Source: CAIZGX01 sp044371535 (GTDB taxonomy: Bacteria; Bacteroidota; Bacteroidia; Flavobacteriales_D; Sanyastnellaceae). From it: a stretch of DNA of 12,914 nucleotides. The position numbers and the translations under genes are program-made. The stretch is taken from positions 1-12,914 of the forward strand of contig JBILTL010000056.1 of assembly GCA_044371535.1 (NCBI GenBank), given 5' to 3'. The first letter of the stretch is position 1. Each line of letters starts with the position of its first letter. The notes under the pieces were generated by a model, which saw only the letters and a list, made by a program, of their open reading frames with translations, was not told the DNA's origin and ran no database searches. Positions 6,939 to 12,914 of the stretch are shown here, piece by piece.

Positions 6939-8156
6939 TTACAATGGCTTTAATTCGGATAAGGCTTGAGTCATGCGCGAAACGGCTTGATCGAGATTCT
7001 CTTCAGACGTTGCATAAGAAATCCGAATGCAATTTGAATCGCCGAAAGCATCTCCAGCTACCGTTGCAACATATACTTTACGCAACAAGTACATGGCCAT
7101 ATCTTCTGAACTCTTCACAACGGTTTCACCGTCTGTTGTGTTGAAGAAAGCGGTCACGTCTATGTAAAAATAAAACGCTGCTTCAGGTAAATTAATTTTC
7201 AATCCAGGGATTTTAGAAAGCCCTTCATAAACACGATCTCTGCGCGATTTGAATACAGCGATCATTTCATTGACAACAGATGGATCTGCTTCCAAAGCCG
7301 CTTTTGCTGCCATTTGCGCAATGGTGTTTGCACCACTTGTAATTTGCCCTTGCATCTTGTTGCAAGCTTGAGCAACCCAAAGCGGCGCTCCAATATATCC
7401 CAATCTCCAACCGGTCATTGCGAATGCCTTCGACACACCGTTCACCGTAATGGTGCGGTCTAACATGCCTTCACAAGCGCCAATCGAATAAGTCTTTCCA
7501 ACAAAATTAATTAGCTCATAAATCTCATCGCTAATCACATAAACACCTTCGTGCTGAAGAATCACTTTGCTCAACGCTTCAAGTTCTTCCTTGCTATAAA
7601 CGGAACCCGTTGGATTGCAAGGTGAACTGTAAATGATCAACTTCGTTTTATCGTTTATAGCGTTGCTTAATCCTTCAGGCGTAATCTTGAAATTGCTTTC
7701 AATACTGGCGTGTAGTTCAACTACGGTTCCTCCTGCCATCTTCACCAATTCAGCGTAGCTTACCCAATAAGGACTTGGCATGATTACTTCGTCGCCTGGG
7801 TTAACCAAGGCTAGAATAACATTCGCCAAACTTTGCTTCGCTCCGGTGCTCACCACCACTTGTTCAGGTGAATATGTAAGTCCGTTATCGCGTTTGAATT
7901 TGTTTGAAATCGCTTGACGCAATTCTGGGAATCCGTTTACCGGCGGGTAATGCGTAACGTTCGCGTGTATGGCTGCAATAGCTGCATCTTTAATGAAATC
8001 GGGAGTGTTGAAATCGGGTTCACCAATAGAAAGGTTTACCACGGGCTTACCTTCTGCAGCCAATTCACGACCCATACGAGCCATTGCTAAAGTTGCAGAT
8101 TCAGATAACTTTTCCAACAAGTGGGAAACCTTGCCCACACGAGTATTTTCTTGCAT
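6939..8156 (-). CDS. PLP-dependent class I/II aminotransferase (aspartate aminotransferase-like)
   Basis: This is a fold-type I pyridoxal-phosphate aminotransferase of 405 residues, of the subgroup containing Thermus-type aspartate aminotransferases. It likely interconverts aspartate or a similar amino acid with its 2-oxoacid using glutamate/2-oxoglutarate. Visible sites are NLSIGEPDFNTP at 41-52, the cofactor phosphate loop STGAKQSL at 103-110, SPYWVSY at 128-134, PCNPTG at 179-184 (N181), SDEIYE at 209-214 (D210 and Y213 contact the cofactor ring), the Schiff-base lysine K243 in VSKAFAMTGWRLGY, and R378 in CIRISYA for the substrate carboxylate. Exact specificity (aspartate, prephenate, aromatic) cannot be fixed; nearness to aroA would also allow an aromatic role. 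The 39-base upstream gap carries a -7-like box, so the gene may head a sub-operon. Confidence 0.93.
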   Translation of the reverse strand: MQENTRVGKVSHLLEKLSESATLAMARMGRELAAEGKPVVNLSIGEPDFNTPDFIKDAAIAAIHANVTHYPPVNGFPELRQAISNKFKRDNGLTYSPEQVVVSTGAKQSLANVILALVNPGDEVIMPSPYWVSYAELVKMAGGTVVELHASIESNFKITPEGLSNAINDKTKLIIYSSPCNPTGSVYSKEELEALSKVILQHEGVYVISDEIYELINFVGKTYSIGACEGMLDRTITVNGVSKAFAMTGWRLGYIGAPLWVAQACNKMQGQITSGANTIAQMAAKAALEADPSVVNEMIAVFKSRRDRVYEGLSKIPGLKINLPEAAFYFYIDVTAFFNTTDGETVVKSSEDMAMYLLRKVYVATVAGDAFGDSNCIRISYATSEENLDQAVSRMTQALSELKPL

Positions 8157-8160
8157 GGTG

Positions 8161-8168
8161 CAAATTTA
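8161..8168 (-). promoter_or_regulatory. Possible Bacteroidota-type -7 box ahead of the aminotransferase
   Basis: The minus strand reads TAAATTTG followed by CACC and the ATG, matching the Bacteroidota -7 consensus TAnnTTTG. Transcription would start almost at the start codon, giving a nearly leaderless message. I find no clear -33 TTTG at the usual 19-21-base distance, so this rests on one half of the promoter only. Confidence 0.33.
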
Positions 8169-8195
8169 CGATTTAAGGAAGAAAGTCCTTGAAAA

Positions 8196-8612
8196 TTATG
8201 CGATTTCCCAAGATTTTTCAGACCGATGAACGGTCCCTTTGAAAAAGGCCACAGCTTCGTTGTTCTGATTGAAAACAGTGATGTGATAAACACCTATGCG
8301 CTTCGATAAACTTTTCTCTTCAACCAACGTTAAAAGAACATCTCCTTCCACGACCGGTTTCACATGCGAAATAGACGTCTCAACCGAATAGCACTTCAGT
8401 CCGTGTGCATTGCTAGCAAAGGCTAAAGCTGTATCGGCAAAGGAATAAGTTATTCCTCCGTGCGCAATGGAAAATCCGTTTAGCATTTCAGCACGAACGG
8501 TCATTCGGAGATCACAAATGCCTGGCGCAACTCGCAAACGCTCAATGCCCAACCATTGGCTGAACGCATCGTTCACAAACATGGATTCTACAATCTTTTC
8601 GGCGTCTGACAT
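8196..8612 (-). CDS. PaaI-like hotdog-fold acyl-CoA thioesterase
   Basis: This 138-residue protein is one complete hotdog domain of the PaaI/4HBT superfamily, whose members hydrolyse acyl- or phenylacyl-CoA thioesters as cytosolic tetramers. The diagnostic segment NGFSIAHGGITYSFADTA runs from 45 to 62. In it HGG at 51-53 and D60 on the central helix match the active-site elements of PaaI. SVETSISHVKPVVEGD at 76-91 is the usual strand pair after the helix. No phenylacetate catabolic genes lie nearby, so the paaI symbol is not justified; a housekeeping or proofreading thioesterase is more likely. Its ATG overlaps the stop of the ABC transporter gene by one base (TAATG), so the two are probably translationally coupled. 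Confidence 0.88.
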   Translation of the reverse strand: MSDAEKIVESMFVNDAFSQWLGIERLRVAPGICDLRMTVRAEMLNGFSIAHGGITYSFADTALAFASNAHGLKCYSVETSISHVKPVVEGDVLLTLVEEKSLSKRIGVYHITVFNQNNEAVAFFKGTVHRSEKSWEIA

Positions 8613-10354
8613 TATTTCTTGTATTGCAGTTCCACTAAGTTACGATAATGACCGCTCATATTCATGAGTTCTTGGTGACTTCCTTGCTCAATGATCTCGC
8701 CTTTTTCCAACACAAAAATAACATCGGCTTGCTGAATGGTTGAAAGCCTGTGAGCGATAACAATTGATGTTCTATCTTTGGTTAACAGCTCAGTTGCGCG
8801 CTGAATCAACAACTCAGACTCGGTGTCAATACTCGACGTGGCTTCATCGAGAATTACAATCTTCGGATCTTGAAGGAATACGCGAACAAACGCAAGTAAT
8901 TGTCTTTGTCCAGTACTCAGCAATGTTCCTCTTTCCTTCACATCGAAATCATATCCACCCGGAAGTGCTGTAATAAATTCATGCGCACCCACCATCTTCG
9001 CAGCAGCGATCATACGCTCGTCTGAAATTTCAGTGTTGTAGAGGGTTAAATTGTTTCGAATGGAATCACTGAAAAGAAATACATCTTGAAGCACAACACC
9101 AATTGTCTTCCGAAGGGAGATAAGTGGCAATCTCGAAAGTTCGACATCATCAATTAAAATCTCGCCTTCATTTATTTCATAGAAACGATTCAACAAAGAA
9201 ATCAACGTCGACTTTCCAGACCCCGTAGAACCAACAATAGCGGCGTTCTTCCCGGCTTCAATAATCATATTGAAGTTGGTTAACACAGGCTGATTTTCCA
9301 TATATTGAAAGCTCACATTTCGGAATTCAATTCTTCCATTCACATCCTGCATCTCTTCATGCAGTGCATCTTCTTCCGAATGATCTTCGTCCATTAATTT
9401 GAATACACGCTCTGCATTCACCACACCCATTTGAAGTACGTTGAAGTTGTCTGCCATTTGACGAATGGGTCTGTACATCATGGCAATGAATGTGCTGAAC
9501 TCGAGAATTAATCCCGGAGACATCTCCAAATTCAAACTCGATTTTACACCCCACCAAAGCAACAGTGAAACCGATAGTGCAGAAAGTATTTCCACTACTG
9601 GAAAGAACACTGAATAGGCCCAGATACCGCGAATGTGAGCATCGCGCTGCTGCGCATTAATCTCTACGAACTTTTCGTTTTCTATTTTCTGACGGTTGAA
9701 GAATTGAACAATATTCATTCCTGTTACATGCTCTTGCACGAACACATTCATGCGCGCCACTTCATTTCGCACATCTTGAAAAGACTTCTTCACGGCTTGT
9801 TGAAACAAGCGCGTCGCCCAGAGCAAAATTGGAATCGGAAGCATAACAATCAACGTCAATTTCCAATCGAGAAAAAACATGAAACCCACAATAACCAATA
9901 GTTTCAGCGTGTCACGGATAATATCAAGGAGTCCAACACTAAACACTTCCGCAATGCCATCAATGTCTCCAATGTGCCTGGTTACCAATTGTCCAACTGG
10001 GGTCTTGTCGAAATAATTCAATTTATAACGAATCACTTGAGCGTAGACTTTTTCGCGCATGTCGAGCGTAATGCTTTGAGCGACACTGTTAGCGGAAAGC
10101 GTTTGTATGTACTGAAGTAAAATCTCAACGGCTAACACTACAAAAAACCATATTGCTACATTTAAGATTTGCATTGGATCTCCGCCTGGCACTGCAACAT
10201 CTAACATGTTGCGCATCTGCTCTGGACGAACCACTGTCAATCCAGATAACACCAATAGCAAAAGGAGTGTCACGGCAAAACCACCGCGATAAGGCTTGCT
10301 GTAACTATAAAGTCTTCCAAAAATTTTCCAATCAAATGCCTTACCTGATGCCAT
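8612..10354 (-). CDS. ABC exporter half-transporter (fused membrane and ATPase domains, MsbA/MdlB-like)
   Basis: This is an inner-membrane ABC exporter half-molecule of 580 residues that should dimerise. The N-terminal membrane domain (about 10-310) has hydrophobic segments near 24-42, 64-84, 140-180 and 248-292. The ATPase domain covers about 340-575: Walker A GSTGSGKST at 375-383, Q-loop Q423, signature LSTGQRQL at 479-486, Walker B IVILDE at 499-504 with catalytic E504, and the switch histidine H535. The signature has threonine instead of the first glycine of LSGGQ. It keeps the catalytic glutamate and histidine, so it could act as a homodimer or as one side of a heterodimer; no partner half is in the window. 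The substrate (lipid, lipid A precursor, drug or peptide) is not predictable. It starts four bases after the truA stop codon and shares one base with the thioesterase gene. Confidence 0.93.
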   Translation of the reverse strand: MASGKAFDWKIFGRLYSYSKPYRGGFAVTLLLLLVLSGLTVVRPEQMRNMLDVAVPGGDPMQILNVAIWFFVVLAVEILLQYIQTLSANSVAQSITLDMREKVYAQVIRYKLNYFDKTPVGQLVTRHIGDIDGIAEVFSVGLLDIIRDTLKLLVIVGFMFFLDWKLTLIVMLPIPILLWATRLFQQAVKKSFQDVRNEVARMNVFVQEHVTGMNIVQFFNRQKIENEKFVEINAQQRDAHIRGIWAYSVFFPVVEILSALSVSLLLWWGVKSSLNLEMSPGLILEFSTFIAMMYRPIRQMADNFNVLQMGVVNAERVFKLMDEDHSEEDALHEEMQDVNGRIEFRNVSFQYMENQPVLTNFNMIIEAGKNAAIVGSTGSGKSTLISLLNRFYEINEGEILIDDVELSRLPLISLRKTIGVVLQDVFLFSDSIRNNLTLYNTEISDERMIAAAKMVGAHEFITALPGGYDFDVKERGTLLSTGQRQLLAFVRVFLQDPKIVILDEATSSIDTESELLIQRATELLTKDRTSIVIAHRLSTIQQADVIFVLEKGEIIEQGSHQELMNMSGHYRNLVELQYKK

Positions 10355-10357
10355 CTT

Positions 10358-11143
10358 TTAGTTTGTTCGGAATGTAGATTCCGGATAAATAACTCGAGTC
10401 AAAAACAGTCCATTCGGACGAACACTTTCTCCTGCCGCATTTCTTGATTTGCTATTGAGCACTTCTTGAAATTCTTCTAAATTCATTTCACCTCTCCCAA
10501 CTTGCAACAATGTTCCAACCACTGCGCGAACCATGTTCCGAAGGAACCGATCGGCAGTAATGTGAAAGATTAGCAAGCTGTCTTTCTCTTCCCACCTTGC
10601 TTCACGCAAATCGCAAATGGTAGTCATCTGGCCACCACCGGACTTACAGAAACAAGCAAAATCATGACTACCTAACATTAAACGTGCAGCGTTGTTCATG
10701 GCCTCTACGTTTAATTCCTTTCCATAGAAATACGTGTAATTACGTTGAAAGGGATCTTTCTTTTTTGCAATGCGATATTCGTAAGAACGTTCATTTGCAT
10801 CGAAGCGCGCATGTGCGCGATTGTTCACTTTGAAAAGACGATATGCAGCAATGTCCTTAGGCAACACCTGTTGCAATCGGAACAGCGTTTCCTCTTCATT
10901 CAATTCATGAATTTCCGGAACGAAATGAAGATAAAAATCACTGGCATGCACACCTGTATCTGTGCGACCGCAACCAAGTGTAACCACCTTCGGTAAACGT
11001 AAAATTTTGCAGAGGGCTTTCTCTATTTCCTCTTGAACCGAATGAGCATTCGGTTGGCGTTGCCAACCGTGATAGTTCGTTCCATCATAGGCTATCTGCA
11101 GGAAGTAGCGTGCAAACTCAGTTTTCTCTTCTTCCTGCTCCAT
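10358..11143 (-). CDS. truA: tRNA pseudouridine(38-40) synthase TruA
   Basis: TruA isomerises uridines 38, 39 and 40 in the anticodon stem-loop of many tRNAs. The 261-residue length is typical. The family segment AYDGTNYHGWQRQPN is at 18-32 and the catalytic loop GCGRTDTGVHA at 57-67 contains the essential aspartate D62. SYEYRIAKKK is at 119-128, and RNMVRAVVGTLLQVGRG near 204-220 is the C-terminal signature. An acidic N-terminal extension (EQEEEKTE) precedes the first strand; later in-frame ATGs lie far inside the domain, so this start is sound. It follows dnaJ by seven bases and precedes the exporter gene by three, placing it in the grpE-dnaJ transcription unit, an arrangement suggesting read-through rather than functional linkage. 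Confidence 0.97.
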   Translation of the reverse strand: MEQEEEKTEFARYFLQIAYDGTNYHGWQRQPNAHSVQEEIEKALCKILRLPKVVTLGCGRTDTGVHASDFYLHFVPEIHELNEEETLFRLQQVLPKDIAAYRLFKVNNRAHARFDANERSYEYRIAKKKDPFQRNYTYFYGKELNVEAMNNAARLMLGSHDFACFCKSGGGQMTTICDLREARWEEKDSLLIFHITADRFLRNMVRAVVGTLLQVGRGEMNLEEFQEVLNSKSRNAAGESVRPNGLFLTRVIYPESTFRTN

Positions 11144-11150
11144 ACCTCAC

Positions 11151-12254
11151 TTATTGAAACATTTCCTTTACGCGTTGGAAAAAGCTTTTGTCTTTCGCAG
11201 ATGGATTCGGTTTGAAGTTTTCAGACTCACGAAGTTTCGTGAGCATATCTTTTTCTTCAGATGAAAGTTTTTGAGGCGTCCAAACATTGATATTCACCAT
11301 CAAATCTCCAGTGCCGTAGCCGTTAACATCTGGAAGTCCTTTTCCTTTCAATCTTAATATTTTTCCAGCTTGGGTTCCAGGTTCAATTTTAATCTGCGCT
11401 TTACCCTTCACCAATGGAATTTCAATGCTCGCACCCATTGCTGCATCAACGAAATTCAAATACAAATCATAGTACAAATGAATTCCATCGCGCTTCAATT
11501 CGCTGTGTTCTTCTTCTTCAATCTGAACCAACAAATCTCCTGGTACTCCGCCGAATGGACCTGCATTTCCTTTTCCAGAAACATTCAACGTCATTCCTTC
11601 ACCCACACCCGCTGGAATTTTAATCTCAACGGTTTCTTCCTTGCGCACTTGTCCGTATGCATCTGCATCTTTCGGACGGTCTTTGATAGACTTTCCAGCA
11701 CCGTTACAAGCGTTACAGGTGCTTGCCGTTTGCATGGCTCCAAGAATGGTTTGTTGCACACGTCGAATCTGTCCTGAACCTCCACAGGTTGAACATGTAT
11801 CGTAGGTTACGCCATCGGCGTTCGCCATCTTGAAAACCTTGATTTTCTTGGTGGTTCCGAAGGCTATTTCTTCCAAATTCAATTTTACACGAATACGAAG
11901 ATTGCTTCCTTTCACTTTTCTCGAGCTCGATCTTCCTCCACCGCCGCCGAATCCACCGAAGATATCTCCGAATTGAGAGAAGATATCGTCCATGTTCATT
12001 CCACCACCGTACCCTTGTCCGCCGCCACCGCCCATTCCGGCGTGTCCGAATTGGTCGTAGCGCTGACGCTTCTGATTATCACTTAAAATCTCGTAGGCTT
12101 CAGCAGCTTCTTTGAATTTTTCTTCAGCCGAACTGTCGTCTGGATTTTTATCAGGATGAAACTGAATCGCCAATTTGCGATAGGCCTTTTTTATTTCAGC
12201 CTCACTCGCGCTGCGCGAAACACCCAGTACGTCGTAATAATCTCTCTTTGCCAT
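11151..12254 (-). CDS. dnaJ: Co-chaperone DnaJ (Hsp40) with a single zinc site
   Basis: DnaJ delivers unfolded clients to DnaK and stimulates its ATPase. The 367-residue protein has a J domain (1-70) with HPD at 33-35 and a Gly/Phe-rich linker (about 71-108) with two DIF-type segments (DDIFSQFGDIFGGFGG, 89-104). A zinc region lies at about 140-205, followed by the two beta-barrel C-terminal domains (IPAGV at 213-217, GVPGDLLV at 236-243, LRLKGKGLP at 300-308). Only two CxxCxGxG repeats are present: CSTCGGSG at 154-161 and CNACNGAG at 180-187. The protein has only these four cysteines, so canonical repeats 1 and 4, which form zinc site I, are missing while the site II pair is kept. The order of domains excludes CbpA, which lacks any zinc region. 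It starts two bases after grpE and is certainly co-transcribed. Confidence 0.97.
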   Translation of the reverse strand: MAKRDYYDVLGVSRSASEAEIKKAYRKLAIQFHPDKNPDDSSAEEKFKEAAEAYEILSDNQKRQRYDQFGHAGMGGGGGQGYGGGMNMDDIFSQFGDIFGGFGGGGGRSSSRKVKGSNLRIRVKLNLEEIAFGTTKKIKVFKMANADGVTYDTCSTCGGSGQIRRVQQTILGAMQTASTCNACNGAGKSIKDRPKDADAYGQVRKEETVEIKIPAGVGEGMTLNVSGKGNAGPFGGVPGDLLVQIEEEEHSELKRDGIHLYYDLYLNFVDAAMGASIEIPLVKGKAQIKIEPGTQAGKILRLKGKGLPDVNGYGTGDLMVNINVWTPQKLSSEEKDMLTKLRESENFKPNPSAKDKSFFQRVKEMFQ

Positions 12255-12256
12255 AA

Positions 12257-12808
12257 TTATTTTCCTACCACTACTTTGGCGTAGCGTATTACATTATCGT
12301 TTAACAAATACCCCTTTTCCATGGTGTCTATTACTGTGTTCTTCTGCTCTTCTGTTGGTGCAGGGAATTCGGTAATGGCTTCATGAAAATCTACATTGAA
12401 AGGAAGACCCGTGCTGTCCATTGGCTTCAATCCTTTCTTCTCTAATTCACCCAAGAGCTTTCCGTAGATTAAAGCAAAACCCTCTTTCACCGCCTGAATA
12501 TCTTCACTCGTCTCATTGGCCTTCATGGCCAATTCGAACACATCAAGTACAGGAAGCAATCCGCTAATCACTTCACGAGATGCATTCTTCAGCAATTCAA
12601 TTCGCTCGAGGTTTCTCTGTCTTCTGAAATTCTCGAAGTCTGCCGTGAGACGCACATATTTATCTTTCCACTCAGCAACGATATCCTCCGCAGAAGGTTC
12701 TGTCGTTGATTCAACAGTTGATTCCGCTGCTGTCTCTTCAATCGGAGTTTCATTTACTTCGTTATTCTCTAATTCTTGTGACTGATTGTCATTTAATTCT
12801 TCTGTCAT
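12257..12808 (-). CDS. grpE: Nucleotide exchange factor GrpE
   Basis: GrpE dimers release ADP from DnaK and thereby reset the chaperone cycle; in other bacteria the long helices also serve as a thermosensor. The 183-residue protein has a disordered acidic and Ser/Thr-rich N-terminus (1-42), the dimerising long helix (about 43-80, with RLTADFENFRRQ at 53-64), a helix-bundle region (about 80-128) and the DnaK-contacting beta domain (131-183). The C-terminal signature HEAITEF at 142-148, then GYLLNDNVIRYAKVVV at 166-181, is clear, with RYAK where E. coli has RPAM. The ATG at 12808 gives MTEELNDN. It is the first gene of the cluster, preceded by a palindrome and a -24/-12-like element, and insulated from the upstream gene by a strong terminator. 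Confidence 0.97.
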   Translation of the reverse strand: MTEELNDNQSQELENNEVNETPIEETAAESTVESTTEPSAEDIVAEWKDKYVRLTADFENFRRQRNLERIELLKNASREVISGLLPVLDVFELAMKANETSEDIQAVKEGFALIYGKLLGELEKKGLKPMDSTGLPFNVDFHEAITEFPAPTEEQKNTVIDTMEKGYLLNDNVIRYAKVVVGK

Positions 12809-12836
12809 AGCCTAAAATTTTATGTAATCCCCATTT

Positions 12837-12852
12837 GTCAATCGTTGAGCCA
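12837..12852 (-). promoter_or_regulatory. Candidate -24/-12-like promoter element of grpE
   Basis: The minus strand reads TGGCTCAACGATTGAC. It shares TGGC..A..G.TTGA with the dnaK element in the same register and has the GG-N10-G spacing of sigma-54 promoters, again with A for the -12 C. The predicted transcript start near 12827 would leave a leader of about 19 bases before the ATG. An alternative reading is a TTG(ACA) -33 box starting at 12841, but no good TAnnTTTG -7 box follows it. Confidence 0.37.
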
Positions 12853-12864
12853 AGCCAAAAAGAG

Positions 12865-12878
12865 CGACAGGCTGTCAG
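12865..12878 (-). promoter_or_regulatory. Palindromic CTGACAG operator-like site upstream of grpE
   Basis: The minus strand reads CTGACAG-C-CTGTCG, with a perfect GACAG-G-CTGTC core at 12866-12876 on the plus strand. It resembles the dnaK palindrome but has a one-base instead of two-base spacer and a mismatch at the outer edge. It lies 12 bases upstream of the -24/-12-like element, against 21 bases at dnaK, so the two palindrome centres differ by roughly one helical turn relative to that element. It directly follows the T-tract of the upstream terminator. Confidence 0.5.
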
Positions 12879-12909
12879 AAAACAAAACGGGCCGAATGTA
12901 TTCGGCCCG
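12879..12909 (-). terminator. Strong rho-independent terminator of the gene upstream of grpE
   Basis: A perfect inverted repeat, CGGGCCGAAT at 12888-12897 against ATTCGGCCCG at 12900-12909, forms a GC-rich stem. On the minus strand it is followed by TTTTGTTTT (12887 down to 12879). The plus-strand flank has no T-run, so it works in the minus direction and ends a minus-strand gene beyond the window. This makes the space between it and grpE (12809-12878) the full upstream control region of the grpE-dnaJ unit. Confidence 0.88.
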
Positions 12910-12914
12910 CAAAG

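Noticed and set aside
11930..12040. Tandem GGT/GGA-rich repeat region
   Set aside because: It encodes the ordinary Gly/Phe-rich linker of DnaJ, and needs no separate repeat explanation.
12809..12880. CIRCE/HrcA operator or sigma-32 promoter at the chaperone genes
   Set aside because: No TTAGCACTC/GAGTGCTAA arms are present at either chaperone promoter. The only CCCCAT-like string (12830-12834 region) is on the wrong strand for grpE and has no CTTGAAA partner.

Overview
The window looks like a core-genome segment of a Bacteroidota chromosome, most likely from the Flavobacteriia (Cryomorphaceae or Crocinitomicaceae-like). The evidence is indirect but consistent. The DnaK nucleotide-binding motif reads DCGGGTHD and DnaJ carries only two of the four zinc-finger repeats, both of which I associate with flavobacterial chaperones. 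The ABC exporter has an LSTGQ signature, start codons lack strong Shine-Dalgarno sequences, and a TAnnTTTG-like -7 box sits just upstream of the aminotransferase start. LpxD indicates a Gram-negative outer membrane, and a UbiE/MenG methyltransferase indicates a respiratory quinone, menaquinone in this phylum.

All twelve protein genes lie on the minus strand, so transcription runs from high to low coordinates. Reading in that direction: a strong rho-independent terminator of an upstream gene (12879-12909), a chaperone promoter region (12809-12878), grpE, dnaJ, truA, an ABC exporter half-transporter, a PaaI-like hotdog thioesterase, a class I/II aminotransferase, a PfkB/RfaE1-type sugar kinase, ubiE/menG, aroA, lpxD, a Methyltransf_24-type methyltransferase, a 121-base regulatory gap (1942-2062), and dnaK. 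The window ends inside what looks like the dnaK terminator. Gene packing is very tight: 1-nt TAATG or 4-nt stop/start overlaps at several junctions, gaps of 1-7 nt at others, and only three gaps of 39 nt or more. No RNA gene, mobile element, CRISPR array or gene-free stretch over 300 bases is visible.

The Hsp70 machine is split: GrpE and DnaJ open the cluster and DnaK closes it, with nine unrelated housekeeping genes between (tRNA modification, export, thioester hydrolysis, amino-acid and aromatic synthesis, quinone, sugar and lipid A synthesis). The two chaperone promoters nevertheless share one architecture. Each has a CTGACAG/CTGTC palindrome, then a 16-base TGGC..A..G.TTGA element with sigma-54-like -24/-12 spacing, then an ATG 31-35 bases beyond that. 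This shared regulatory module, with neither CIRCE nor a convincing sigma-32 site, is the most interesting signal. I see no novel multi-gene system; the remaining points of interest are sequence variants in DnaJ, DnaK and AroA.
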